Of a DNA stretch of 42,081 nt, positions 1 through 9,267 are shown one piece after another. Under the pieces are notes generated by a model. It worked only from the letters and a program-made list of their open reading frames with translations. It was not told the origin of the DNA and did no database searches. Within the stretch, counting starts at the first letter, position 1. Every line of letters begins with the position of its first letter. Source of the DNA: Gemmatimonadota bacterium (GTDB taxonomy: Bacteria > Gemmatimonadota > Gemmatimonadetes > Gemmatimonadales > GWC2-71-9); contig JADFIT010000009.1 in NCBI GenBank assembly GCA_022566515.1, positions 1 to 42,081 on the forward strand, in the 5' to 3' direction. The position numbers were made by a program, and so were the translations under genes.

Positions 1-1255
1 CCACGGCACGGTCGGCATCGAAGATCACCCGGCCCACGGCAGCTCCCGGAGAGGCGGGAAGCCCCGTCGCCAGAACATCGACTGGGGCAGTGGGGTCGAT
101 GGTCGGGTGGAGCAGCTGGTCGAGCTGATAGGGATCCACCCGACACACGGCTTCCTGCTCTGTGATGAGTGAATCGTGGACCATGTCCACGGCGGCACGT
201 ATCGCGGCTTGAGCGGTTCGCTTGGCGGAGCGTGTCTGAAGCAGATAAAGGTGGCCACGTTCTACCGTGAACTCCACGTCCTGCATGTCGCGATAATGTC
301 GTTCGAGTGCCTCACACGTCTTGCGGAGTTGCTCGTAGGGCATGGGGAACTTTGCAGCCATGGCGTCGATCGGCTCCGGAGTCCGGATTCCCGCTACGAC
401 GTCCTCTCCCTGCGCGTTGACCAGGAACTCTCCGAACAGCTTCGGCTCACCGGTAGACGGGTTTCGCGTGAAGATGACACCCGTGGCGGAGTCCTCTCCC
501 ATGTTTCCGTACACCATGGTCATGACGTTCACCGCGGTACCTAAATCACCGGGGATGTTATTGAGGCGTCTGTAATCGATCGCTCGCCTCGTATGCCAGC
601 TACGGAACACGGCTTCGATAGCATGCCACAGTTGGTCCCACGGGTCGTCGGGGAACGACAGCCCGGCTTCCCGCTCGACGAGCGACTTGATGGTGATTAC
701 CAGTTCTTGCAGGTCTGACGGATCGAGATCGATCGCTCGCTTCGCGTTGCGGAGACTCTTGATCTGTTCGATCGCGTCTTCGATAGGATGAGCGCCGTCC
801 TCCGGTTTGAGATTCAAGACCACGACGGCGTACATCTGAACGAAGCGACGGTAGGAATCGTACGCAAAGCCGGGGTTGCCGGTCTGCTCCGCCAGTGCCG
901 CGACGGTAGCGTCATTGAGGCCGAGATTGAGAATGGTGTTCATCATTCCCGGCATCGAGAACTTCGCGCCGGAACGCACGGATACGAGCAGCGGAGCTTT
1001 CGTATCGCCAAAGCCGCGCCCGGTCACAGACTCGAGTTGGAGCATGGCTTTGGTAACTTCGTTGCGGAGTTCTTCGGGAAGTTTTCGTTCGGTGAGATAT
1101 TCAGCGCACAACTTGGTGGAAATCGTAAACCCCGGCGGAATCGGAAGCCCGAGCCTGGTCATTTCGTGAAGGTTGGCACCTTTACCGCCAAGTATGTCTT
1201 TCATCCGGGCGGAGCCGTCCGCCCGTCCATTCCCAAAGAAGAAAACGTGTTGCAT
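1..1255 (-). CDS. ppdK: Pyruvate, phosphate dikinase, N-terminal part (runs off the window)
   Basis: The enzyme interconverts pyruvate, ATP and phosphate with phosphoenolpyruvate, AMP and pyrophosphate in the cytoplasm. Reading the minus strand from an ATG at 1255, the protein opens with MQHVFFFGNGRADGSARM and then KDILGGKGANLHEMTRLGLP, the usual PPDK start and glycine-rich ATP-grasp region. SVRSGAKFSMPGMMNTILNL follows, and later DVEFTVERGHLYLLQTRSAK. The last visible residues, LPASPGAAVGRVIFDADRAV, are the start of the swivelling phosphohistidine domain. About 418 residues are present of the roughly 880 usual for the family. The catalytic histidine and the PEP/pyruvate barrel lie outside the window. 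The start lies 22 bp after the purF stop on the same strand, so co-transcription is likely. No clear Shine-Dalgarno sequence is seen. The frame is open throughout. Confidence 0.95.
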   Translation of the reverse strand, partial: MQHVFFFGNGRADGSARMKDILGGKGANLHEMTRLGLPIPPGFTISTKLCAEYLTERKLPEELRNEVTKAMLQLESVTGRGFGDTKAPLLVSVRSGAKFSMPGMMNTILNLGLNDATVAALAEQTGNPGFAYDSYRRFVQMYAVVVLNLKPEDGAHPIEDAIEQIKSLRNAKRAIDLDPSDLQELVITIKSLVEREAGLSFPDDPWDQLWHAIEAVFRSWHTRRAIDYRRLNNIPGDLGTAVNVMTMVYGNMGEDSATGVIFTRNPSTGEPKLFGEFLVNAQGEDVVAGIRTPEPIDAMAAKFPMPYEQLRKTCEALERHYRDMQDVEFTVERGHLYLLQTRSAKRTAQAAIRAAVDMVHDSLITEQEAVCRVDPYQLDQLLHPTIDPTAPVDVLATGLPASPGAAVGRVIFDADRAV

Positions 1256-1277
1256 GACTAGGATGTCTTTTTGTGTA

Positions 1278-2678
1278 CTATCTGACAGCGGCAGGAATTG
1301 GGATATCGACCGACGATGCCTCGCTTTCCAAGTCGGGGGTTGCGATAGGGTAGTTGCCGGAGAAACAAGCGTCGCAATAACCCGTGGCGCTTCCGGTAAG
1401 GGAGTTGTGCATGCCATCCAGCGACAAGTAGCCCAGTGAGTCCACCTTGAGGTGCTCCCGTATCTGCTCTACGCTGTGTGCCGATGCGATGAGTTCGCCC
1501 CGAGTGGGCGTGTCGATTCCGTAATAACAAGGACCTGTAATTGGCGACGATGCGATACGCAGGTGGATCTCCCGCGCGCCGGCCTCGCGGATCATCTTGA
1601 TCAACGCGCGAGAAGTCGTTCCCCGCACCAACGAATCGTCGACAACGACGACACTCTTCCCGTCTACGACCCCACGAACCGGATTGTACTTGACACGCAC
1701 TTTTTCCGTGCGCGTGGATTGGTCCGGACTGATGAACGTTCGCCCAACGTAGTGATTACGGATCAGGCCATGCTCCAACTTGACGCCGCTCTCCTCGGAA
1801 TAGCCGAGCGCCATCGCGTTCGAGGAGTCGGGGACAGAAAATACACACTCGGCGCCGGGGGCCGGATGCTCTCGGGCGAGTCGGCGGCCGAGATTTCGCC
1901 GCACCAGGTCTACAGACTCTCCGAACACTTCGCTGTCGGGGCGCGCAAAATAGATCAGCTCAAAGATACAGCGCCGGTGTGGCTTGGTCGGCAATGGGGG
2001 GAGGTCGTGGACTCGACCATCCTCGATGCGCATCCACTCGCCGGGTTGTAGCTCTCGGACGAGCGTCGCACCGATGATGTCGAGGGCGCAAGTTTCTGAA
2101 GCGGCGACGAAGCCATCATTGAGTTTGCCCAAGACCAGCGGACGGAAGCCGCGCGGATCAACAATGGCGTAGAGCGCTTTCCCAATCGTTAGAACCAGCG
2201 TGTAAGCGCCCTCGACACGTTCCAACGCGTCCAGGATCTGGTCTTCGGGCTCCCGCGCCTCCGACCGTGCGATCAGATGGACCAACACCTCGGAGTCAGA
2301 TGACGTTTGAAAGATGGAACCCTTCTCGACCAGGTCGCGCTTCAACTCGGCGGCGTTGGTGAGATTCCCGTTGTGCGCGAGTGCCAGGGGACCTGTGTGG
2401 TAGTCGACAACGCATGGCTGGGCGTTCGAAAGTTCCGAGCTGCCGGTGGTCGAGTAGCGCGTATGCCCGATGGCTACTGACCCCGGAAGTTTGTCGAGAA
2501 CTGTCGGGCTGAAGATGTCGGAGACGAGCCCCATTCTCCGATGCGCGTGCGCGACCTCATCATCGTCAACCGAGATGATGCCCGCTGATTCCTGACCTCT
2601 ATGCTGAAGGGCGTAGAGGCCCAGGTACACCACGCGGGCCGCGTTGGGGATGTTGGAAACACCAAGAACGCCACACAT
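1278..2678 (-). CDS. purF: Amidophosphoribosyltransferase (PurF), iron-sulfur type
   Basis: PurF catalyses the first committed step of purine synthesis, moving glutamine amide nitrogen onto PRPP to give phosphoribosylamine. The 466-residue protein begins MCGVLGVSN, so the nucleophilic Cys2 is exposed simply by removing Met, with no propeptide. ALQHRGQESAGI is the class II glutaminase signature. VVVVDDSLVRGTTSR is the PRPP-binding loop in the C-terminal half. Cysteines in RRCIFELIYFARPDS, GPCYYGIDTPTRGE and YCDACFSGNYP match the four ligands of the 4Fe-4S cluster known from the Bacillus subtilis enzyme, so this is the oxygen-sensitive cluster-bearing type rather than the E. coli type. It precedes ppdK by 22 bp and is separated by 121 bp from the zinc-finger gene upstream. 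The other purine genes here, purB and purC, are about 4 kb away on the same strand. Confidence 0.97.
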   Translation of the reverse strand: MCGVLGVSNIPNAARVVYLGLYALQHRGQESAGIISVDDDEVAHAHRRMGLVSDIFSPTVLDKLPGSVAIGHTRYSTTGSSELSNAQPCVVDYHTGPLALAHNGNLTNAAELKRDLVEKGSIFQTSSDSEVLVHLIARSEAREPEDQILDALERVEGAYTLVLTIGKALYAIVDPRGFRPLVLGKLNDGFVAASETCALDIIGATLVRELQPGEWMRIEDGRVHDLPPLPTKPHRRCIFELIYFARPDSEVFGESVDLVRRNLGRRLAREHPAPGAECVFSVPDSSNAMALGYSEESGVKLEHGLIRNHYVGRTFISPDQSTRTEKVRVKYNPVRGVVDGKSVVVVDDSLVRGTTSRALIKMIREAGAREIHLRIASSPITGPCYYGIDTPTRGELIASAHSVEQIREHLKVDSLGYLSLDGMHNSLTGSATGYCDACFSGNYPIATPDLESEASSVDIPIPAAVR

Positions 2679-2799
2679 GTTTAAGGCACTCGAGCCTGGT
2701 CGCCGCTTGATCCCAACGGTCGTAGAATCGCTCCGAGGCTAACCGTCTCCAATTGCTGCGACTCGAGAGCAGAGTGGCGTGCTAGACGCAGGGTGAGCG

Positions 2800-3123
2800 T
2801 CATTTGGTGGTGGCCTTGCCCCGCACGCCCCGAAGGACCGCCCCAAATACGCTGTGAAACATGCTGTCGTGCTCTCCGTCGAGAAGCTCCTCGGCCTCCC
2901 CAGCGTCAAACCACACGCCGGCGCACTGCGTACAACGATCGACCTCGAGGCCGTGATACTCTTCCGTCTTGAGATCGAAGCCGCATTTCGGGCACTTCAT
3001 GTAATGGGTCTTGCGCTCCGCCTCGGCCTGTTCTCTCCCGGCCTCCGCACGGCGGGCCTTTAGCAGCTCGGCTTCCTTCAGGGCAAAGAACTCTTCCTCG
3101 TTGCGACTCGGCTTATCTGTCAT
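2800..3123 (-). CDS. Small TFIIB-type zinc-finger protein
   Basis: This is a 107-residue cytoplasmic protein. An acidic and basic N-terminal helix-forming stretch of about 40 residues is followed by the motif CPKCGFDLKTEEYHGLEVD and then RCTQCAGVWFDAGEAEELLD. That is the CxxC-x(n)-CxxC zinc ribbon of the zf-TFIIB domain family, with its usual WFDAGE tail. Members are common in bacteria and their function is mostly unknown; a regulatory or metal-binding role is an inference. The start overlaps the stop of the upstream lipoprotein gene by 4 bp (ATGA, 3120-3123), so the two are probably translated together. The C-terminal 30 residues show no domain that I recognise. Confidence 0.8.
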   Translation of the reverse strand: MTDKPSRNEEEFFALKEAELLKARRAEAGREQAEAERKTHYMKCPKCGFDLKTEEYHGLEVDRCTQCAGVWFDAGEAEELLDGEHDSMFHSVFGAVLRGVRGKATTK

Positions 3124-3674
3124 CCGTTCAATCCGATAGTATCTGAGAAGACGACCGGTGGCGTGAATTCGGCGACTCTGTCAGGGGGTGATGAGGACAC
3201 GCCGGCATACGTATGGCCGACTCCACGCACAATCGCGTCCACGACCTGACCACCTTCGAGCATCACGAGGTCGAAAGTTCCGCACGCCCATTCGCATCCG
3301 TTTCGGAAATAGAGAAAGGTCCAATTTCCGATCGTACGGTCGGCAACAGGAGCGCCCCATACCCCTATGACCTCGTCCGCCGTCATGCCCGGGCTGATCG
3401 TACCCGTCTCGGTGGGGAACCAGGCTTCCTCGCGCGCTTGGCCGGGCGTGGCCCGGGCCTCTCGCACGGGGGTCTGCTGTGGCTCCGGCTCAACCGGCTC
3501 GGGTTCCGGCGCCTGAGGTGTCGCAGCCACCGGTGCCGCTGGGGTGGGGGTCGTGTCGGGGACCACCTCGGCTTGGGCTGCGTCGTCTGCCTTCTTTCCC
3601 AAGAACGGAATCTTGTCACAGCCGAGCGAGACAAAGCCGGCCATCGCTACTATCGTAAGACACCGCCAATTCAT
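3120..3674 (-). CDS. Predicted lipoprotein, unknown function
   Basis: This is a 184-residue predicted lipoprotein. The start chosen is the ATG at 3674, because an AGGAGG sits 5 to 10 bases upstream and because it places a classic lipoprotein signal at the N-terminus: MNWRCLTIVAMAGFVSLGC, with lipidation on the cysteine of SLGC. A longer in-frame ORF extends 28 codons upstream but has no such signal. After the signal comes a Pro/Glu/Thr/Ala-rich linker of about 60 residues, typical of a periplasmic spacer. A compact C-terminal domain of about 90 residues contains ISPGMTADEVIGVWGAP and a central YFRNGCEWACGTFDLVMLEG. The first motif resembles the SmpA/BamE fold (GMT..EV..l.G.P), but this is only a resemblance. 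The two cysteines in GCEWAC could form a disulfide. The gene is coupled to the downstream zinc-finger gene. Confidence 0.75.
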   Translation of the reverse strand: MNWRCLTIVAMAGFVSLGCDKIPFLGKKADDAAQAEVVPDTTPTPAAPVAATPQAPEPEPVEPEPQQTPVREARATPGQAREEAWFPTETGTISPGMTADEVIGVWGAPVADRTIGNWTFLYFRNGCEWACGTFDLVMLEGGQVVDAIVRGVGHTYAGVSSSPPDRVAEFTPPVVFSDTIGLNG

Positions 3675-3979
3675 CGCGAGCCTCCTGAAAAGAGCCCTAC
3701 GCCCATAGGCACAGATACCGTGCCTCGCCATACCTAAACGGCAGTTGAAAGATAGCACCCTTTTCCCGACCGGTTGTGAACGAGGTCACATTGTTGCCAA
3801 GGCCAACGGGCCCTGGCCGAGTGGAAAAGCACCGTCATGAATGCGGCATCCGGAGCCGGAAAGCCTCCCCTGGGCGCAATAGCCCCGTGCTCGTGGCAGC
3901 ACCGCCGTCCCTGCTCGGGCAACCGGAAAAGGTATGACCTGGATGCCTCGGCCGAACAGCGGCGAACACCAATTCCGGA
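3675..3979. other. Intergenic region between pssA and the lipoprotein gene
   Basis: This 305-bp stretch holds no convincing gene. It contains the 3' side of pssA and the upstream region of the lipoprotein gene (both minus strand). A CRP-like inverted repeat lies at 3775-3790. No strong hairpin followed by a T run was seen behind pssA. Confidence 0.5.
3775..3790. promoter_or_regulatory. Candidate CRP/FNR-type operator
   Basis: The sequence TGTGAACGAGGTCACA matches TGTGA-N6-TCACA, the consensus of CRP-family regulators, at all ten conserved positions. It lies about 100 bp upstream of the lipoprotein start at 3674. No CRP-family gene is present in the window, so the binding protein is unknown and the regulatory role is an inference from the motif alone. 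Confidence 0.35.
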
Positions 3980-4807
3980 TCAGGGGTCAGATTTCCGCTG
4001 TCTCTCATCTGTCTCGTGAATCACCAGCTGGGGACGCTCGTCGATTTCGTTGCTCTCCTCATCACCCCGTTCAACGACGGCAAGGACCGCACCGCGGGCC
4101 ATGCCGTAGGCGACGTACGTGATCCCCATAGGGAAGAAGAAGATGTCGCGATTGAAAATGCCGAACCAAAGGACGATGAGGTGTACCGTTAGGCCCGCGA
4201 CCCCGCGAAGAGTACGCACACCGATACGTGGCAGCCTTGCGTACTCAACGTTACTCACCATTGCCAAGCTCAGAGCGATCATGAGGAAGATCATGATCTG
4301 GGACCAAGGAAGTGCCTGGAGTTGCGCCTGGTAAAACGCCGTCTGGGTGAACGGATAGTACACGGCCAAGGCCATGCCGGCGGCAGTGGAGGGCAGGCCG
4401 GTGAAGTTTCGCTTGTGACCGCTGTCGGACTGCTCGTTGAACCGAGCGAGGCGCAGCGCCGCACAGACCGCAAAGGCGTAGGAGAATACCCACGCGAAGG
4501 TCTCTTGAGGCGAAAACAGCAGGAAGAACATCAGTACGGCCGGCGCGATTCCGAAGCTCACCATATCGACGATGGAATCGAGCTGGGCCCCGAACGCCGA
4601 GCCGGTCTTGCTCACGCGAGCCGAAAGACCGTCGAGCGTGTCGAGGATGCCAGCTATCACGATCCACCAGCTGGCGCGGTAAAAGTCCCCCTGCGCGGCC
4701 AGTACCATGGACCAGAAGCCGAAAAACAGGTTGGCCAGCGTGAAGATGCTGGGAACGACCACTACTACGCGCCGCACCCGTCGCTTGCCGCGCTCTCTCT
4801 TTCTCAT
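3980..4807 (-). CDS. pssA: CDP-diacylglycerol-serine O-phosphatidyltransferase
   Basis: PssA makes phosphatidylserine from CDP-diacylglycerol and serine in the inner membrane. It is a 275-residue protein. The stretch DTLDGLSARVSKTGSAFGAQ followed by LDSIVD is the CDP-alcohol phosphatidyltransferase motif, with all four aspartates in place. About seven hydrophobic segments are visible, beginning with IFTLANLFFGFWSMVLAAQG. A very basic N-terminal stretch ([13 protein letters not shown]) precedes the first segment, and the tail is acidic and polar. The start is taken as the ATG at 4807, which overlaps the psd stop as ATGA; a GTG three codons upstream is possible. The next enzyme of the pathway, Psd, is the gene immediately upstream, so phosphatidylethanolamine synthesis is encoded as a coupled pair. 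Confidence 0.95.
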   Translation of the reverse strand: MRKRERGKRRVRRVVVVVPSIFTLANLFFGFWSMVLAAQGDFYRASWWIVIAGILDTLDGLSARVSKTGSAFGAQLDSIVDMVSFGIAPAVLMFFLLFSPQETFAWVFSYAFAVCAALRLARFNEQSDSGHKRNFTGLPSTAAGMALAVYYPFTQTAFYQAQLQALPWSQIMIFLMIALSLAMVSNVEYARLPRIGVRTLRGVAGLTVHLIVLWFGIFNRDIFFFPMGITYVAYGMARGAVLAVVERGDEESNEIDERPQLVIHETDERQRKSDP

Positions 4808-5448
4808 TGTCCCCACTCCGCGATAACTGTCTTGCCGGCCACGGCGCGATCACCCGGCTCCACGAGCACCCGTGCGGACGGAGGTAGAAAAACATCTACT
4901 CGAGATCCGAACCGTATGAGGCCGAGGCGGTCTCCCTGCTGCACAACATCACCTGGCGCGTGGTCCGTGACGATCCGTCGCGCGATCAGGCCGGCTATTT
5001 GCCGGATCAGGATCGGCCCATGAGTCCCCCGGACGCCCACCGACATCCGCTCGTTGAACTGGCTCGCCTTGTCCAATGTGGCGTTGATGAACTTGCCGGG
5101 ACGATAATTGCGGTATTCAACCGTCCCGGCTATCGGGTGGCGGTTCACATGAACGTTGAAGACGTTCATGAACACCGAGATTCGGGTCGCTTTGCCCTTG
5201 AGATACTCCGGCTCGTCGACCTCCTCAATGCTCACGACTCTTCCGTCAGCCGCCGCAATCACCAGTTCGTGTCTTCGTGGTCCTGTCCGAATCGGGTTGC
5301 GGAAGAACGCGAGGACCCAAACGGCCACCGGCGCCCATGCCAGTGCGATCCACCAACTTCCGTCCCAGTTCCAGGCCCATCCCACGAGCCCGGCCAGGAT
5401 TGCAAGCGCGACCGCTGCGAACGGTACTCCCTCGGGGGCGATTCTCAC
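4804..5448 (-). CDS. psd: Phosphatidylserine decarboxylase proenzyme
   Basis: Psd decarboxylates phosphatidylserine to phosphatidylethanolamine. The protein is a proenzyme that cleaves itself to form a pyruvoyl cofactor. The site is the Gly-Ser of [13 protein letters not shown] near the C-terminus, which leaves a short alpha chain. [16 protein letters not shown] is the other family hallmark. Two hydrophobic segments near the N-terminus anchor it in the membrane. The GTG at 5448 is chosen because it overlaps the purC stop as GTGA, has AAGG five bases upstream, and gives a 214-residue protein, usual for the short bacterial Psd type. A longer ORF beginning at 5562 would overlap purC by more than 100 bp and is rejected. 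The gene is followed by pssA with another 4-bp overlap. Confidence 0.93.
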   Translation of the reverse strand: MRIAPEGVPFAAVALAILAGLVGWAWNWDGSWWIALAWAPVAVWVLAFFRNPIRTGPRRHELVIAAADGRVVSIEEVDEPEYLKGKATRISVFMNVFNVHVNRHPIAGTVEYRNYRPGKFINATLDKASQFNERMSVGVRGTHGPILIRQIAGLIARRIVTDHAPGDVVQQGDRLGLIRFGSRVDVFLPPSARVLVEPGDRAVAGKTVIAEWGQ

Positions 5449-6371
5449 GGCGACCTTGGCAACTCCTCGCCTGTGATGCGCCGATACGCGTCGAGGTATC
5501 GGTCGCTCGTAACCTGTACGGTCTCGGGTGATAATGATGGTGGAGGGGAGTTCCCATCCCACAACCCGGCTCCTCGCAAACCATCCAAGTAATCGCGCAA
5601 AGGTTGTTTGTCGAAGCTCTTCTGCCCGCGACCCGGCTCGAAGTCGTCTGCCAGCCAGAAACGCGACGAATCGGGCGTGAGCACCTCGTCGATCAAGATC
5701 GGATCTCCACTGTTGGTGTGGCCGAACTCAAATTTTGTGTCCGCGATTATGAGGCCACGCTCGGCGGCCTCCTTGCTACCAGCCGAATACAACTTGAAGC
5801 TCGTCGCTTGCAGCGTTTCAGCGAGGGCGTCGCCCAGCGCATTGCGCAGGTGGTCTACGGTGACGTTTTCGTCGTGGCCGGTCTCGGCTTTGGTGGCCGG
5901 TGAGAAAATAGGCGGATCGAGTTTGGCTGATTCGATGAGACCTTTCGGGAGCGGCTCGCCGGCCAAGGTGCCCCGGGTCGCATATTCCTTCCAAGCGGAA
6001 CCCGAGAGATATCCGCGCACGACGCACTCGAAGGGCAGGGGCGTCGTACGCCGCGCCAACATAGCGCGGCCGGCTAGAGCTTCCTCACACCCCGCCAGTG
6101 CCGGAACGCGGGCGATGATGTCTCCGGCGTCCGCGCTGATGAAATGGCTGGGCATGATTGCCGCCAGGGTGCGGAACCAAAACGCGCTCATCTGGGTGAG
6201 CACAGCGCCTTTGTACGGAATCGGCTCGTTCATTACCACATCGAACGCGCTGATCCGGTCACTGGCAACCAGCAAAACTGTCTCGTCGTCTACCTCATAG
6301 ACTTCACGCACCTTGCCTTTGCGTAGCAGTGGCAATCGGAGTGTGCTTTCCAGCACCGGACCCACGTTCAT
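5445..6371 (-). CDS. purC: SAICAR synthetase (phosphoribosylaminoimidazole-succinocarboxamide synthase)
   Basis: PurC joins CAIR and aspartate using ATP in purine synthesis. The 308-residue protein starts [20 protein letters not shown] and continues with [20 protein letters not shown] and SAFDVV, the ATP-binding N-terminus of the family. [18 protein letters not shown] and the later [20 protein letters not shown] are the two PROSITE-type signatures. The length is that of the longer PurC form, about 300 residues, also seen in yeast and several bacterial phyla, rather than the 240-residue E. coli form. The ATG at 6371 overlaps the purB stop by 4 bp. Its product SAICAR is the substrate of PurB, encoded immediately upstream, so consecutive pathway steps are coupled. 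Confidence 0.97.
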   Translation of the reverse strand: MNVGPVLESTLRLPLLRKGKVREVYEVDDETVLLVASDRISAFDVVMNEPIPYKGAVLTQMSAFWFRTLAAIMPSHFISADAGDIIARVPALAGCEEALAGRAMLARRTTPLPFECVVRGYLSGSAWKEYATRGTLAGEPLPKGLIESAKLDPPIFSPATKAETGHDENVTVDHLRNALGDALAETLQATSFKLYSAGSKEAAERGLIIADTKFEFGHTNSGDPILIDEVLTPDSSRFWLADDFEPGRGQKSFDKQPLRDYLDGLRGAGLWDGNSPPPSLSPETVQVTSDRYLDAYRRITGEELPRSP

Positions 6372-7795
6372 ACAGTGATCTCTCCCGCATCGGTGGTGAA
6401 TTCTCGCAAGGACTCCAATAGAGCGGCCAGCGTACCTTCGCTGAATTCCATCACTTGCTCAGACGACCGACCCACGTATCGAGTCGGATCCAATTCGGCC
6501 TGTAGCGCAGCACGATCGACCTTGGCAAATGCCTCATGCTTGGCGAGTCGATCGAGCAAATCATTGCGTGAGCCGTGCTCCATGGCCTCGGTCACGGCTT
6601 GGCTCTCACGGCGAATCACCTCGTGCAATTCCTGTCGGTCGCCGCCGGCCTTGACGCCGAGCATCAGCCATCGCTCGGTCGACATGAACGGCATCACGCA
6701 CTCAACATTTCGACGCATGGTTGCCGCGCGCACCTCCAATCCCTTCGTGACGTTGTGCAGCAGGATCAGCAGTGCATCGGTTGCCAAGAAAGCATCCGGT
6801 AGCACGATTCGCCGATTGGCGCTGTCATCCAGCGTGCGCTCGAGCCATTGCGTAGCGGCCGTGTAGGCGCCGTTTTCCCGCAATGCAATGACGTACCGAG
6901 ATAGAGAGCAAATACGCTCGCAACGCATGGGGTTTCGCTTATACGCCATCGCACTGGAACCTATTTGCTCTTGCTCCGCAGGCTCGAGAATCTCTCCTTC
7001 GTGCTGCAGCAACCTGATGTCGGTTGCAAATTTCGACGCTGTCTGGGCAACTCCGGCTAGGACGTCGAGAACACGGCTATCGAGCTTGCGAGTGTAGGTC
7101 TGCCCGCTCACCGCTATCGACTCGAAACCGAACGCCGCTGCGACCCGCTGGTCCAGCTCGCGTACCTTGGCGTGGTCTCCGTCGAACAGTTCAAGATAGC
7201 TCGCTTGCGTCCCAGTGGTCCCTTTGCAACCTCGGAAGGGTAGGGTGGTCAGCGTGTGGTGCAAGGCCTCGGCGTCCAGCGCGAGATCCTGTAGCCACAG
7301 CGTGGCCCGCTTCCCGACGGTGGTGAGTTGCGCCGGCTGAAAGTGAGTAAAGGCAACCGCCGGCATCGTGCGATGTTCTTCGGCAAAGGCGCGTAAGGTG
7401 TGCAGCACCCCAACCAAACGTCCTAGCAACAGACGCATGCTGTCGCGCATCAGCAGCAGGTCTGTGTTGTCAGTCACGAAAGCGCTGGTGGCGCCCAGGT
7501 GAATGAAGGGCCGTGCCGCCGGCGCCTGATCCCCAAAATGATGAATGTGCGCCATGACGTCGTGGCGAAAACGTCGCTCGTACTCCTCGACCGCCTCGAG
7601 GTTCACCGTATCGAGTTGCGAGCGCATCTCCTCGATAGCATCGTCCGGAATGTCGAGCCCCAACCGTCGTTGCTCTTCGGCCAGCGTCAGCCAAAGCCTG
7701 CGCCATAGCCCAGTCCGGTGTCCAGCGTTCCAAAGCTGTTGCATCTGCCGCGACGCGTACCGCGTACCGAGCGGCGACTGGTAGGTCTCAGTCAT
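6368..7795 (-). CDS. purB: Adenylosuccinate lyase
   Basis: PurB removes fumarate from SAICAR and from adenylosuccinate, so it acts twice in AMP synthesis. The 475-residue protein belongs to the fumarase/aspartase superfamily. [20 protein letters not shown] (about 98-117) is the first conserved region, [16 protein letters not shown] (148-163) carries the conserved Thr-His pair, and [16 protein letters not shown] (278-293) is the superfamily signature loop with the catalytic serine. Its sequence order and length fit the eukaryote-like PurB group, which has a longer C-terminus than the B. subtilis enzyme. The ATG at 7795 overlaps the stop of the protease gene (ATGA), and its own stop overlaps the purC start, so it sits inside a continuous chain of coupled genes. 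Confidence 0.97.
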   Translation of the reverse strand: MTETYQSPLGTRYASRQMQQLWNAGHRTGLWRRLWLTLAEEQRRLGLDIPDDAIEEMRSQLDTVNLEAVEEYERRFRHDVMAHIHHFGDQAPAARPFIHLGATSAFVTDNTDLLLMRDSMRLLLGRLVGVLHTLRAFAEEHRTMPAVAFTHFQPAQLTTVGKRATLWLQDLALDAEALHHTLTTLPFRGCKGTTGTQASYLELFDGDHAKVRELDQRVAAAFGFESIAVSGQTYTRKLDSRVLDVLAGVAQTASKFATDIRLLQHEGEILEPAEQEQIGSSAMAYKRNPMRCERICSLSRYVIALRENGAYTAATQWLERTLDDSANRRIVLPDAFLATDALLILLHNVTKGLEVRAATMRRNVECVMPFMSTERWLMLGVKAGGDRQELHEVIRRESQAVTEAMEHGSRNDLLDRLAKHEAFAKVDRAALQAELDPTRYVGRSSEQVMEFSEGTLAALLESLREFTTDAGEITV

Positions 7796-9222
7796 ATCGA
7801 TTGCACGTAGAAATCGCTAATGCGCATGCGGCCCCCGCGCTCGAAATACGCGCGCACCGCCCTGCGACCCGCCCGCTGAAAGATGTCCCGCGCGTCCTCG
7901 GCGGTGGTTATCTGCCGGTTGTTGATTTGGAGGATCACGTCTCCAGAACGCATTCCTGTCGCACCCCGCGCCTGTTCTCCAATGGAGTAGATGAGCGCGC
8001 CGAAGCTCCTCTGGAGACCACGTTCCTGTTGGATGGCAGGCGTGACCGTGATCAGCTCGAGATCCAACACCGATATGCGCTCGGCTTGCGTCGTGGGCAG
8101 AGCGGCAATGCCTAGTCGAACGCTGCGCTCCCGCCCGCTGCGCAGGTACGTCACCGGAATGGAGTCCCCCGGACCAACATCGAGCTTGACTGCCTCCCAG
8201 TCGAGAAAAGTACGCACCGGCCGTCCGGCAGCCGAAGTCAACACATCGCCTGCACGTAGGCCGGCGTCGCTTGCCGGGCTCGGCCGCGCCACCTTCGTCA
8301 CCGTCAGGCCCCCGGTCTCTTTCCAACGCCGCAAATCTTCCGATCCCCCTACCCCCAAGCCCACCCAAGCTCGCTGCACGGTGCCGTATCGCTGGAGCTC
8401 TCTCGCGACGCGTATCGCCCGCTCGATCGGAATGGCAAAGCCGATGCCTACAGAGCCACCAGAGCTGGTGAAAATCGAGCTGTTTACCCCCACCACTTCG
8501 CCCGTGACATTGACCAGCGGTCCACCGCTGTTCCCCGGGTTGATGGCCGCATCGGTCTGAATCATGTCGACGTACACACCCGGTTGGTTCCGTGACGGCA
8601 GGAGGTTGCGGCCCACGGCGCTGACCACACCCGCCGTGACGGTGGGCTCGGTGTTCCCCAGCAGGTAGGAGTACGGGTTGCCGATGGCGACCACCCATTC
8701 GCCAATGGCGAGATCGCGACTGGAGCCAATCGCGATCGTGGCAAGTCCTTCGGCGTCGATCTTGAGCACCGCGATATCCGTGAGCGGGTCCTCACCCAGA
8801 AGTTCCGCCGCGTAATCCGTTCCATCACTCGTGGTGACGATGATCTGCTCCGCGCCTTCCGTCACATGTTGATTCGTGATGACAATCCCGTCCTCTGAAA
8901 TCACGAAACCCGAACCCACACCCTCTACCAGAGCCTCGTACTCGCGTGGCATGAAGAAATCGAAGACGGAACGTCTGGCGACTCGCCGTTGCCGCCTGAT
9001 GATGTTCACGCTCACAACGGCCGGCCGGGCGCGAGCGGCCGCATCGACGATCGCAGAGTGACGTGCCTGGGAAACCTGCTCGTTAAGCCGCCGCCGGACC
9101 GTATCCTGTGGGACGGATCGTGGGGCAGGGACGGCAGTGTCGAGGGCAACGGCGCCCGGCGTGGAGGCGGCATCGCCGCAACCGAGGGCGGCAGCGAGAC
9201 CGAGAGCCCAGATCAAACGCAC
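7792..9222 (-). CDS. HtrA/DegP-type serine protease, predicted lipoprotein
   Basis: This is a trypsin-like S1C protease with two PDZ domains, likely acting on misfolded envelope proteins. The catalytic triad is visible: His119 in VITNQHVTEGAEQ, Asp149 in PLTDIAVLKID and Ser232 in AAINPGNSGGPLVNVTGEVV. PDZ1 covers roughly residues 285-375 and PDZ2 the last 95 or so. The N-terminus reads MRLIWALGLAAALGCGDAAS, a signal with a lipobox ending at Cys15, so the protein is probably membrane-anchored rather than freely periplasmic like E. coli DegP. It starts with GTG and has no obvious ribosome binding site. It lies between truA (45 bp upstream) and purB (4-bp overlap). The link with purine genes looks like operon packing rather than shared function. 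Confidence 0.93.
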   Translation of the reverse strand: MRLIWALGLAAALGCGDAASTPGAVALDTAVPAPRSVPQDTVRRRLNEQVSQARHSAIVDAAARARPAVVSVNIIRRQRRVARRSVFDFFMPREYEALVEGVGSGFVISEDGIVITNQHVTEGAEQIIVTTSDGTDYAAELLGEDPLTDIAVLKIDAEGLATIAIGSSRDLAIGEWVVAIGNPYSYLLGNTEPTVTAGVVSAVGRNLLPSRNQPGVYVDMIQTDAAINPGNSGGPLVNVTGEVVGVNSSIFTSSGGSVGIGFAIPIERAIRVARELQRYGTVQRAWVGLGVGGSEDLRRWKETGGLTVTKVARPSPASDAGLRAGDVLTSAAGRPVRTFLDWEAVKLDVGPGDSIPVTYLRSGRERSVRLGIAALPTTQAERISVLDLELITVTPAIQQERGLQRSFGALIYSIGEQARGATGMRSGDVILQINNRQITTAEDARDIFQRAGRRAVRAYFERGGRMRISDFYVQSI

Positions 9223-9267
9223 GCCTGGCCGGCCGGGGCGGTAGGAATCGGCCTCATCCTTCCTGTT

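Noticed and set aside
5449-5562. Upstream extension of psd to 5562
   Set aside because: It would overlap purC by over 100 bp. The GTG at 5448 overlaps the purC stop by only 4 bp and gives the usual length.
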